This document shows positions 1 through 7,034 of a stretch of DNA of 45,875 bases, piece by piece. Source of the DNA: an uncultured bacterium (GTDB taxonomy: Bacteria; Bacteroidota; Bacteroidia; Bacteroidales; CAIXTV01); contig CAIXTV010000301.1 in assembly GCA_903922465.1 (NCBI GenBank), forward strand, positions 1-45,875, written 5' to 3'. Position numbers and translations under genes: made by a program. Under the pieces are notes generated by a model that ran no database searches, was not told the origin of the DNA, and saw only the letters and a list, made by a program, of their open reading frames with translations. Numbering within the stretch: the first letter of the stretch is position 1; the number at the start of each line of letters is the position of its first letter.

Positions 1-27
1 AGCTCGTTTCCTTTTCAGTTGAAGAAA

Positions 28-35
28 CAAAAGTA
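28..35 (-). promoter_or_regulatory. possible -7 box for a gene left of the window
   Basis: On the minus strand this reads TACTTTTG, an exact match to the Bacteroidota -7 consensus TAnnTTTG. It would drive a gene outside the left edge, divergent from the gene at 221. No clear -33 TTTG is visible at the right distance, so the call rests on one 8-base match in AT-rich DNA. Confidence 0.3.
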
Positions 36-79
36 ATTTAAAGAAATATAAGAAAAATAAACAGGTAAAAATAAAAACC

Positions 80-132
80 AACTATTTTGTCCATTAGGAC
101 TAAACGTCTTCAAAAAAACCAACTATTTTGTC
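80..132. repeat. short degenerate repeat resembling the array at 8681-8968
   Basis: The 12-mer AACTATTTTGTC occurs at 80-91 and again at 121-132, embedded in a longer shared stretch (roughly 73-91 and 114-132). Between them, GGACTAAACGTC lies at 97-108. AACTATTTTGTC matches the array-1 unit GACTATTTAGTC at 10 of 12 positions. The 41-base offset is close to two 21-base periods. Confidence 0.45.
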
Positions 133-167
133 TATTATACCTCATTGTTAAAAAATAAATTTGCCTT

Positions 168-201
168 TTTGTAAAAAGCAAAGAAAAAAGATATACATTT
201 G
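168..201 (+). promoter_or_regulatory. promoter of the T9SS cargo / rnz / dgkA operon
   Basis: The -7 box TACATTTG lies at 194-201, an exact match to TAnnTTTG. A TTTG at 168-171 lies 22 bases upstream as a candidate -33 element. The predicted transcript would start about 12 bases before the ATG at 221. Confidence 0.55.
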
Positions 202-220
202 TTGAAACAAAAATTCAACT

Positions 221-961
221 ATGATGAAAAAACTACTTATTGTCTTAAGCATTTGTCTTTACAGCACATTTAATGTGTTTTCCCAATGTATTCCTGACCC
301 AAGTATTCCTTTAACTGCTTCAGGAATATTCCCTGATAGTGCTCAGGGATTTGTTGCCGGAACCATTGGAATCCCTTACAGCCAGTTAATAACTGTTGTT
401 GTTCCAGCTGATACCGTTTATTTAGGATTTACAGTCCAAATTGATTCTATTGGCTTACAATCCTATTCTAATTTACCTCCTGGATTAACTTTAGCAGCCA
501 GCACCCCAAGTCATTATTGGCATGGTGGAACAAAAGGATGTGCCATTATCACAGGAACACCAACTACAGAAGGGAGCTATAAATTGCAATTAACCATCAA
601 ATATATTGCTGCTTCCGGATTGTATACTAGTTCCGTTTTAGACACAGATTATGTTATCGTTATCACACCTGATCAGGGTATAAATAACATTGAAAACTCA
701 TTCAATTCTGTTTCAAGCAATCCCAATCCTTTTAGTAAATCAGCAGAAATTACCTTTAACAATAGTAGTTCTGATAATATTGTTTTTTCTGTTTATAACC
801 TGGTAGGGAAAATAATACATCAAGAAACCATTATTCCTCAAACTGGTTTTAATCGCATTACTTATACCCCTTCAGTGGATATCACTCAAGGGATTTATTT
901 GTATAAGCTCAATAATGGAAAACAGGTAATTACAAAAAGATTTATCTATTCGGGTAATTAA
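221..961 (+). CDS. secreted T9SS type A sorting-domain protein
   Basis: A 246-residue exported protein of unknown specific role. An N-terminal signal peptide is visible (MMKK, then hydrophobic to about residue 21, with a likely cleavage near the SQC at 21-23). The middle part resembles an Ig-like fold (motif GTP-TTEGSYKLQLTIKY, about residues 110-130). The last roughly 80 residues have the Por-secretion pattern: SNPNPF, then VYNLVGKII, then GIYLYKL, ending with KRFIYSGN. In this family the C-terminal domain directs export across the outer membrane by the type IX system and is then removed. The stop codon overlaps the rnz start by one base (TAATG), so the two are probably translated together, an unusual pairing of a surface protein with a cytosolic RNase. 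Confidence 0.85.
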   Translation: MMKKLLIVLSICLYSTFNVFSQCIPDPSIPLTASGIFPDSAQGFVAGTIGIPYSQLITVVVPADTVYLGFTVQIDSIGLQSYSNLPPGLTLAASTPSHYWHGGTKGCAIITGTPTTEGSYKLQLTIKYIAASGLYTSSVLDTDYVIVITPDQGINNIENSFNSVSSNPNPFSKSAEITFNNSSSDNIVFSVYNLVGKIIHQETIIPQTGFNRITYTPSVDITQGIYLYKLNNGKQVITKRFIYSGN

Positions 962-1893
962 TGGGTTTTTCAATTACCATATTGGGGAGCAGTTCTGCGG
1001 CTCCCATAATTAATAGAAATCCAAGCGCTCATGTCATCAACATACATGAGCGCTTGTTTTTAATGGATTGTGCTGAAGGCACTCAAATGCAATTGCTTCG
1101 TTTCAAAATAAAATTCCAACGGTTTCATCATATTTTCATAAGTCATTTACATGGTGATCATTTTTTCGGTTTAATCGGCCTTATTTCAACCCTTCATCTA
1201 TTGGGCAGAAAGCAAGAACTTCATGTATATGCTCCTGAAGGATTAGAAGAAATCATTGATTTACAACTAAAGGCTTCAGAGACTTTACTCCAATATCCAT
1301 TAACATTCCACAATATTCAGGAAAATTTCTCCGGAATTGTTTTCGAAAATGATGTCATTACAATACAAGCATTCCCTCTATTACACACTATTCCCACTCA
1401 CGGTTTTATTTTCAAAGAAAAACCAAAGATTAGAAAAATCAAAAAAGAATTTGTAGATAACTTCAAACCAGATATAAAGTCAATTAACCAAATAAAGAAA
1501 GGGAAAGATTTCATAGATAAAACTGGCAATCTGCATTTGAATCAAAACATTACCTTTGAGCCTGCCCATTCATATTCTTATGCCTATTGTTCAGATACAA
1601 GGTATGATGAAAATATTATTCCTTATATAAAAGAAGTCGATTTATTATATCATGAAGCCACCTTTTTGTCTGATAAAGAAGAAAGTGCACACGACAAACT
1701 TCATTCAACAGCAGCCGAGGCAGCAATAATCGCACATAAAGCACAGGTCAAACAATTACTAATTGGGCACTATTCGGCTCGTTATCGAGAGGAAGAAGAT
1801 TTAGTTAACTTTAAAACTGAAGCAGATTCTCATTTCCCTAACACCTTACTAGCAAAAGATGGTTTAACAATTCATCTACAAGAGGATAATTAA
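961..1893 (+). CDS. rnz: ribonuclease Z (tRNA 3' endonuclease)
   Basis: A metallo-beta-lactamase-fold endonuclease of 310 residues that trims the 3' trailer of tRNA precursors in the cytosol. The metal-binding HxHxDH motif is seen as SHLHGDH at residues 61-67. Further ligand regions are EPAHSYSYAYCSD, LLYHEATF and LIGHYSARY. Length fits the short (RNase Z-S) form. This matters in the family because Bacteroidota tRNA genes often lack an encoded CCA; the tRNA at 16443 in this window is followed by ACCT, not CCA. The gene overlaps the sorting-domain gene before it by one base and abuts dgkA directly. Confidence 0.92.
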   Translation: MGFSITILGSSSAAPIINRNPSAHVINIHERLFLMDCAEGTQMQLLRFKIKFQRFHHIFISHLHGDHFFGLIGLISTLHLLGRKQELHVYAPEGLEEIIDLQLKASETLLQYPLTFHNIQENFSGIVFENDVITIQAFPLLHTIPTHGFIFKEKPKIRKIKKEFVDNFKPDIKSINQIKKGKDFIDKTGNLHLNQNITFEPAHSYSYAYCSDTRYDENIIPYIKEVDLLYHEATFLSDKEESAHDKLHSTAAEAAIIAHKAQVKQLLIGHYSARYREEEDLVNFKTEADSHFPNTLLAKDGLTIHLQEDN

Positions 1894-2262
1894 ATGAAAA
1901 AATTCCTTCAAGGATTTGGGTTTGCCATTAATGGATGGAAGGCATTCTATAAAACTCAGTTTAATGGGAAGGTTCATATTTTAATTGCCATGATGATTAT
2001 TATTATAGGGATAATAGCTGGGATTTCGAAAACAGAATGGATACTTATCTTCCTAACCATAGGAATGGTTATCATAACTGAAATGATAAATACTGCAATT
2101 GAATTTACGTGCAACTTCATTTCAAAAGAATATCATACAGAAATTAAAACTATTAAGGACCTTAGCGCTGGGGCGGTTTTATTAAGTGCAATTATTGCTG
2201 TTATCGTCGGTGTTTTAATATTTGCTCCCTACTTTTTTGAATTAATCCAAAAAATATTATGA
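1894..2262 (+). CDS. dgkA: diacylglycerol kinase / undecaprenol kinase family membrane protein
   Basis: A 122-residue inner-membrane lipid kinase of the DgkA family. It phosphorylates diacylglycerol or undecaprenol to feed phospholipid or peptidoglycan lipid-carrier recycling; which substrate is used cannot be told from sequence. Hydrophobic spans lie at about residues 29-45, 50-66 and 92-112. The family catalytic signature appears as TEMINTAIEF, with the two conserved glutamates. The ATG follows the rnz stop directly, and the end overlaps the next gene by four bases (ATGA), so the operon is translationally coupled. Confidence 0.88.
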   Translation: MKKFLQGFGFAINGWKAFYKTQFNGKVHILIAMMIIIIGIIAGISKTEWILIFLTIGMVIITEMINTAIEFTCNFISKEYHTEIKTIKDLSAGAVLLSAIIAVIVGVLIFAPYFFELIQKIL

Positions 2263-3104
2263 TTGCTATTGCTGATAGTGGCTCTACAAAAACAGATTGG
2301 GCTATTATTGATTTAAACAGGACAAATAAAAGGGTTCAAACTACTGGGCTAAACCCATATTTTCTTAATGAAAATTCAATTTTAGAAGTCCTTGAGAAAG
2401 ATTTACTTCCATTTATTGATCCAAAATCAATAAACAAAGTCTTCTTTTATGGTGCAGGATGTGGAGCACAAGAAAAATCTTTATTGATTTCTAATGTCCT
2501 TTCAACTTTTTTTATTAATGCTGTCTGTGATGTATCAACGGACATTATAGGTGTTTTGAATGCTATTGATTCTAAGCACGAAGGTATTGCCGCTATTTTA
2601 GGAACTGGGGCCAATTCATGTAAGTTTTCCGGAAATCAACTAATTCAGCAAGCACCATCCTTAGGGTATATTCTTGGTGATGAAGGGAGTGGAGCCTTTA
2701 TCGGGAAAATGTTCATTAAAGCATACTTATCAGGCAAACTTCCTGAACCAATTAAATTGTCATTCGAACAAAAAAACTGTGTTTCACGGGAAATATTGTT
2801 GGATAACATTTATCGTAGAAGTTTTCCTAATCGATACTTAGCATCCTTTTGCCCATGGATAGCAAGTCAAGCTGGAAACTCATTTATTGATAATCTAATA
2901 AAAGAAAGTTTCTATGCATTTTTCAAAGAGTATATTTCTATTTACGATGGTTTCTCGTCCCTCCCTTTGTATTTCACAGGATCAATAGCGTATTATTTCT
3001 CAGAACAGCTTCAATTTGTTGCACATCAACACCAAATACAGATAAAAGAAATAACTTTAAGTCCCATTGAGGGCTTAATCCGTTTTCATTTGAAGGATAG
3101 ATAG
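2259..3104 (+). CDS. BadF/BadG-type ATPase, likely N-acetylglucosamine kinase-like
   Basis: A 281-residue protein of the ASKHA (actin/hexokinase-like) superfamily. The first phosphate loop is ADSGSTKTDW (residues 5-14), the second phosphate motif is GTGANS (115-120), and GDEGSG (140-145) is typical of the BadF/BcrA and GlcNAc-kinase branch. It probably phosphorylates an amino sugar from cell-wall turnover or the medium, but the substrate is inferred from the family only. It is the last gene of the forward operon and faces cdaA. It lacks the iron-sulfur cluster cysteines of true benzoyl-CoA reductase activators. Confidence 0.82.
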   Translation: MIAIADSGSTKTDWAIIDLNRTNKRVQTTGLNPYFLNENSILEVLEKDLLPFIDPKSINKVFFYGAGCGAQEKSLLISNVLSTFFINAVCDVSTDIIGVLNAIDSKHEGIAAILGTGANSCKFSGNQLIQQAPSLGYILGDEGSGAFIGKMFIKAYLSGKLPEPIKLSFEQKNCVSREILLDNIYRRSFPNRYLASFCPWIASQAGNSFIDNLIKESFYAFFKEYISIYDGFSSLPLYFTGSIAYYFSEQLQFVAHQHQIQIKEITLSPIEGLIRFHLKDR

Positions 3105-3107
3105 TTT

Positions 3108-3126
3108 AAAACTGTTCAGTTTTTAG
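3108..3126 (+). terminator. weak possible terminator hairpin
   Basis: Four bases after the stop of the kinase gene, AAAACT (3108-3113) can pair with AGTTTT (3118-3123) around a GTTC loop, with one more T before the sequence turns mixed. The stem is AT-rich and short, so this is only suggestive. Confidence 0.3.
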
Positions 3127-3196
3127 CCTCCAATTTATAATTCAACGATATTAGTGGGGCTAAGATTATACATTATCCCTTCCTAACAGGTTAATC

Positions 3197-3988
3197 CTAA
3201 TTAAATTCTTCTTCTAAAATGCTTTTTAATTTCGATGGGGTCAAATCAATTTGAATATCCACTCCTTTTGACAAAGATATTTTACCACTTTGCTCTGAAA
3301 CTATAATAGCAATTGCATCTGAAACCTCTGTAATCCCAAGTGCAGAGCGATGTCGTAAGCCTAAATCAGCAGGGAGGCTATTATTGCCCGAAACAGGCAA
3401 GATGCAACGCACTGCTCTTATACGATTATATAGGATAATCATTGCCCCATCATGAAGTGGACTATTTTTATAGAAAATATTTTCGATTAATTGCTGAGAA
3501 ACGGAAGCATCAATACGTTCTCCTGTATTGACAAACTGAAACAATTCGTTACGTCGTGCTATTACTATTAAAGCACCCGTTCGTGATGCAGACATTTTCT
3601 GACAGGCCTGAATAATTGGATTAATATCAAGCTTCAATTGGGAATATAAATTCAATTTAGAGAACAGATAACCTCGTTGCTTTTTCTTCATAAAGGATGG
3701 AGTTCCTAACAATAGAAGAAATTGTCTTATTTCTGGCTGGAAGACCACTATTAACGCTATCACTCCAACACTAATAAATTGCCCAAGTATTTCTGAGAGG
3801 AGCTCCATTTCTAAGAGTTTAACCAGTTTCCAAATTAAATAAATGGAGGCGATTCCTAGAAAAATATTTATTGCAACTGTTCCTTTAATAAGCCTATAGG
3901 TTTGGTATAATAAAACTGCCACCAATAGTATGTCAATAACATCTATCAGACGAATAGTAAACCAGCTGTTTAGAATTAGGGCTATCAT
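3197..3988 (-). CDS. cdaA: diadenylate cyclase CdaA (c-di-AMP synthase)
   Basis: A membrane-anchored DisA_N enzyme of 263 residues that joins two ATP into cyclic di-AMP, a messenger for potassium, osmotic and cell-wall balance. Three hydrophobic segments occupy roughly residues 8-32, 38-54 and 70-84. The catalytic DGA motif is at 180-182 (HDGAMII) and RHR at 212-214 (GLRHRSALG). Length is normal for CdaA. Neither a cdaR-like (YbbR) gene nor glmM is adjacent. In several Bacteroidota genomes I recall folP being next to this gene, but it is absent here. An exact -7 box lies at 4013-4020. The start at 3988 is supported by the hydrophobic N-terminus beginning immediately. Confidence 0.93.
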   Translation of the reverse strand: MIALILNSWFTIRLIDVIDILLVAVLLYQTYRLIKGTVAINIFLGIASIYLIWKLVKLLEMELLSEILGQFISVGVIALIVVFQPEIRQFLLLLGTPSFMKKKQRGYLFSKLNLYSQLKLDINPIIQACQKMSASRTGALIVIARRNELFQFVNTGERIDASVSQQLIENIFYKNSPLHDGAMIILYNRIRAVRCILPVSGNNSLPADLGLRHRSALGITEVSDAIAIIVSEQSGKISLSKGVDIQIDLTPSKLKSILEEEFN

Positions 3989-4296
3989 TTAGTGTTTTTT
4001 ACAATCAGGATGCAAAGATATTAATCATCGTCAAATTATTCATACTATTACATTGATTATCTTAATTAAACATATAAACCGTATTATTAATAGAAAATAA
4101 ACTGTGTAATTTCACCCGCTTTAAGCCCCAAGGAACAATCTCAATACACAAATAAACTATTGTTTAACTGATAAAACAAAAGGGTTTACAGCTACATCTT
4201 TCCATCAATATTAGAAGATGTTGAATCAATTTACAATTTATCACTCAAATATATTTATTTTTTGTACCTTTATAGTGGCTTTAAATCTGTTTTAAA
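3989..4296. other. intergenic region between divergent cdaA and OmpA-like genes
   Basis: This 308-base AT-rich stretch holds the cdaA -7 box and, at 4265-4272, TACCTTTA, one mismatch from the -7 consensus, 25 bases before the OmpA-like ATG. An inverted repeat CATCTT (4195-4200) / AAGATG (4214-4219) is present but short. I see no gene. Confidence 0.6.
4013..4020 (-). promoter_or_regulatory. -7 box of the cdaA promoter
   Basis: The minus strand reads TATCTTTG, an exact TAnnTTTG match 25 bases upstream of the cdaA ATG. No convincing -33 element is seen at 17-23 bases; a TTTG at 4032-4035 is only 11 bases away. Confidence 0.45.
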
Positions 4297-4806
4297 ATGA
4301 AAAATAATCGCTATGCAATAGTTTTCATTATGATACTTATTGCAAACATAAGTGTGCTAAATGCACAGATTCCTTCTAACGTAAAAGATTCAATTTATTT
4401 TACTTTAGCAATTGATGCTATTTTCGAAAAAGGCTCAAGCCGCTTAAAGCCTGAGAGTCTTCCTTCTTTATGGGAAATCAAAAACTATTTATCAGAAAAC
4501 TGGCAAATAATGCTAATTCGTGTCGAAGGACATTGCTATACCGAAGTTGGTTATGCAGCTAATCAGCAATTATCTGAAAAAAGAGCCTTAATAATAGCTA
4601 AATGGTTGGTTGAAAACGGCATCGATTGCACAAGGGTCGTTGCAATTGGTCTAGGAAATTCAAAACCCACAGCCGCTATCACTACATTTAAAGAGAAAGT
4701 GAATCATGAGCGAATTACTATTGTAAAGACTTCTATGATACAGGATGCTTATGATAATTCTCAACTAGACCAGCCAGGAATTATTGCCATTTATCCCTGC
4801 AATTAA
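4297..4806 (+). CDS. OmpA-like (C-terminal domain) periplasmic protein
   Basis: A 169-residue exported protein with a signal peptide (MKNNR, hydrophobic to about 20, then LNAQ as likely cleavage site). Residues 30-150 fit the OmpA/MotB C-terminal fold that grips peptidoglycan: FEKGSSRLKPESLPSL, IRVEGHCYTEVG, NQQLSEKRA, VAIGLGNSKPTA. The conserved Arg of LSEKRA is present. The usual TD of the GHTDxxG motif is replaced by CY (residues 80-81), so the Asp that normally contacts diaminopimelate is missing at its usual place. There is no beta-barrel or lipobox. It ends two bases from the convergent gene at 4809. Binding of peptidoglycan is therefore uncertain. Confidence 0.78.
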   Translation: MKNNRYAIVFIMILIANISVLNAQIPSNVKDSIYFTLAIDAIFEKGSSRLKPESLPSLWEIKNYLSENWQIMLIRVEGHCYTEVGYAANQQLSEKRALIIAKWLVENGIDCTRVVAIGLGNSKPTAAITTFKEKVNHERITIVKTSMIQDAYDNSQLDQPGIIAIYPCN

Positions 4807-4808
4807 TA

Positions 4809-5393
4809 TTACTTCCTCTTTTTCTTCTTTACCTTTCCAATATTATCATAGATAATGCTATCCGATGCAATCCCAAAATAATCTACTTGATCCTTCTCAC
4901 TATATTCGTCTTGAAGATTTTTAGAAATGTTGTTGGGACTGCTTGATGTTTTCTGATAATTATTGGATGTTTTACTATGTTTAGGAAGTTCGATAGATTT
5001 TAATTTAGGTTTAATTGTGTCCTTAATTATTGGGGGTGCATTAATTATTGGTTTTAAGGATACATCAACAGTTGTGGTTGTGCTTGGTTCTTCACTCTTT
5101 AATACAGTTGGAGATACGATTCGCTTACATTCTGCCGTTTTTCTTTCAGGACATGATAAAATAGCTTTATTTGAAACAGTTCTATTCCATTGTTGGTAAA
5201 CAAACAAGGCTACAATCAACAAAGATGCTCCCCAAAATATAATATTGCGAAAATTCTTAAATTGTTTTTTAGCCGGGAGTTCTATGTCGAGCAAAGCGCT
5301 CATTTTTTCCCATTCACCCACGGGCATTTCAATTGCAAGATTGTCAATGCCATTATGAATAAAATCATCTATTGAAATGTATATCTGTTCCAT
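4809..5393 (-). CDS. single-pass membrane protein, probable anti-sigma partner
   Basis: I choose the ATG at 5393 (MEQIYISIDDF, 194 residues). An upstream in-frame ATG at 5465 would lie inside the sigma gene. The 5393 start overlaps the sigma stop by one base (TGATG), a classic coupling. The short cytosolic N-terminus (about residues 1-45) is followed by one membrane span (IIFWGASLLIVALFVYQQW, about 50-68), then a Ser/Thr/Pro- and Lys-rich outer part with little fold (NAPPIIKDTIKPKLKS) and a basic tail KVKKKKRK. The gene pair and topology fit an anti-sigma factor holding the ECF sigma factor at the membrane. No zinc-binding anti-sigma motif (HxxxCxxC) is visible, so the role is inferred from position. 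Confidence 0.65.
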   Translation of the reverse strand: MEQIYISIDDFIHNGIDNLAIEMPVGEWEKMSALLDIELPAKKQFKNFRNIIFWGASLLIVALFVYQQWNRTVSNKAILSCPERKTAECKRIVSPTVLKSEEPSTTTTVDVSLKPIINAPPIIKDTIKPKLKSIELPKHSKTSNNYQKTSSSPNNISKNLQDEYSEKDQVDYFGIASDSIIYDNIGKVKKKKRK

Positions 5394-5965
5394 CAATTGA
5401 AAATTTGAGTTTGTGGATGTGATATTTTCTCTTTTAGCAAAGTTCTGGCATTCATCAGATGCCAATGAGAGGTTCCTTCCTTTATTCCCAACATTTGCGA
5501 AATTTCGCGATGTGAATACCCATCAAAAACATATAAGTTAAAAACGCTTCTGCTCATGAGGGGCAGTTGGTTGACCAAACCAAGTACAACTTCACTTGAA
5601 ATACCCTTTACCGCATCATTTTCAACCATGATTTCATTTTCATAAGCCGAATAATCTTCAACAACCAGGGTGTTTTGTTTTTGAATTTGTTCCGATTTAA
5701 TTTTATCAAGAGCCGTATTAACCATAATTTTCCTCATCCAACCCTCGAATGAGCCTTGAAAATTATAGTTTGAAATGCTCGTAAAGACTTTGAGAAACCC
5801 TGAATTAAGGATTTCATTTGCATCTTCCCGGTTTCCTGAATAACGTAAGCATACTTTCATCATAGCCTGATAATGTGTTTTATATAGAGCAGCCTGCGAC
5901 TTCCTGTCGTTCTTACAACACTTTTCTATGAGTTGTTTTTGCGATATGTCGATAAGCGTTTCCAT
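5393..5965 (-). CDS. ECF-type RNA polymerase sigma factor
   Basis: A 190-residue sigma-70 family protein of the extracytoplasmic function class. Region 2 spans about residues 20-90, with NREDANEILNSGFLKVF and the DNA-melting segment SFEGWMRKIMVNTALDKIK. Region 4 spans about 125-180 with the helix-turn-helix YSHREISQMLGIKEGTSHWHLMNARTLLKEKI. It would direct RNA polymerase to a small envelope-related regulon. It is coupled to the membrane protein at 4809-5393 by a one-base overlap. The upstream 157 bases contain an 8-bp inverted repeat (6033-6058) that could be an operator. Confidence 0.88.
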   Translation of the reverse strand: METLIDISQKQLIEKCCKNDRKSQAALYKTHYQAMMKVCLRYSGNREDANEILNSGFLKVFTSISNYNFQGSFEGWMRKIMVNTALDKIKSEQIQKQNTLVVEDYSAYENEIMVENDAVKGISSEVVLGLVNQLPLMSRSVFNLYVFDGYSHREISQMLGIKEGTSHWHLMNARTLLKEKISHPQTQIFN

Positions 5966-6032
5966 TTATATAGACGATTGAAAGTGATTAAATCTTTGGT
6001 AAGGCGATAAAATTAATATTAATAAGCCAAAA

Positions 6033-6058
6033 ACATCACATAAATCTTATTGTGATGT
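6033..6058. promoter_or_regulatory. inverted repeat upstream of the sigma factor gene
   Basis: ACATCACA (6033-6040) and TGTGATGT (6051-6058) are perfect 8-base inverted arms separated by 10 bases. It lies between the lipoprotein gene and the sigma gene, both on the minus strand. A dimeric regulator site is the simplest reading. There is no T-run after it on the minus strand, so it is a poor terminator. Confidence 0.4.
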
Positions 6059-6122
6059 AAATCTTCTTTAATATAACTATTTTCAGGCTAAAATATTGTG
6101 TTTATCAGGCATGGCTCCGTTT

Positions 6123-7034
6123 TTAATCATCTTCCATACTCACTTCAAGCGCAGGCTTCTGCCCTTTTTGGCAAATGATGGATGAAGCATGTGTGAGCAG
6201 ATAATCAACAAATACATTGCAATACTTTTTGTATTGTGTTTGTTCAGATACCGACACAGTATATTCGAGAGGAGTTGAAGTTTTCACTTTGAAAGGAGTA
6301 GAGGTTACTGAGCTAAAATCACACTTTACTTTAGCATACTCATCGCTTAGTTCAGGTTTACTAAGATTGATTTCGTTAGGCAATTGCAAAAACAGCAAAT
6401 GCTGTCTTTTTGCTTGTGAGGCATACATGAATGCGTAATCAATAAGATGTGTTTGTAATAATTGAATAATTTGATTAACAGTTGGTCGCACAAAATAGGC
6501 ATTCTTCCTCTCCAATAGTTTTGCTGACCCTGATTTATGCTGATAAAAAGTTTCGCTTAACTGAAGTGTAATTAAAGTATGCACCCCCAACAATTCACTA
6601 TCAGGCAGTAAGCGTCCTAAAATCACATCTGGCTTTAGCAAAACATCAATCCAATTACCCGATTTAATCACTTTACGATAAGCTGATTTATTGGAATACG
6701 CAATTACCATTTCGTCATAGGCAAATACCATTGGGGACGAATTTTCATCATGAATTGCAAAACCTATATGCATATCAAATGCTCCAGTTGGTTGTTTGCT
6801 GTTTGCTGGAAATCCTTTTAGCGAAATTTGAATATCTTTTTGGGCTAAATGAAATGAATCTACGATTTCTGAAACAAGTGGCAATATTGTGCTAGGGCAT
6901 TCTAGTCGCAGTTCAACCTTAGTCGTATTCTCTGCTTCCTGTTTTTGATGACTGTTTCGGCAAGCCAGCAATGCGAAGGAGAGTATAAATGCACTAAGCG
7001 AAATGTTCGATATACACTTCCAATATTTCGACAT
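6123..7034 (-). CDS. WtpA/ModA-like substrate-binding lipoprotein, orphan
   Basis: I choose the ATG at 7034 (MSKYWK, 303 residues), which puts a basic N-terminus before a hydrophobic stretch and the lipobox ALLAC (Cys at about 25). An alternative ATG at 7058 adds eight residues. The body looks like the tungstate/molybdate-binding WtpA family: a motif beginning NWIDVLLKPDVILGR, then LGVHTLITLQLSETFY, IDYAFMYASQA and LPNEINLSKPE. In archaeal homologues, oxyanion binding uses an Asp in the DPCGYR-like loop and a Glu in the FEY segment. Here these read SELLGVH and FMY, so both look changed. No ABC permease or ATPase lies nearby. It overlaps the manA 3' end by 41 bases. Binding of tungstate is doubtful. 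Confidence 0.68.
   Translation of the reverse strand: MSKYWKCISNISLSAFILSFALLACRNSHQKQEAENTTKVELRLECPSTILPLVSEIVDSFHLAQKDIQISLKGFPANSKQPTGAFDMHIGFAIHDENSSPMVFAYDEMVIAYSNKSAYRKVIKSGNWIDVLLKPDVILGRLLPDSELLGVHTLITLQLSETFYQHKSGSAKLLERKNAYFVRPTVNQIIQLLQTHLIDYAFMYASQAKRQHLLFLQLPNEINLSKPELSDEYAKVKCDFSSVTSTPFKVKTSTPLEYTVSVSEQTQYKKYCNVFVDYLLTHASSIICQKGQKPALEVSMEDD

Noticed and set aside
4195-4219. Inverted repeat CATCTT/AAGATG as an operator
   Set aside because: Only six bases per arm with a 13-base gap in AT-rich DNA, which is expected by chance.
5393-5465. Upstream start (ATG at 5465) for the membrane protein
   Set aside because: It would extend 72 bases into the sigma gene. The ATG at 5393 overlapping the sigma stop is a standard coupled start.
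6217-6438. 73-residue plus-strand frame inside the WtpA-like gene
   Set aside because: Antisense shadow without promoter or motif.
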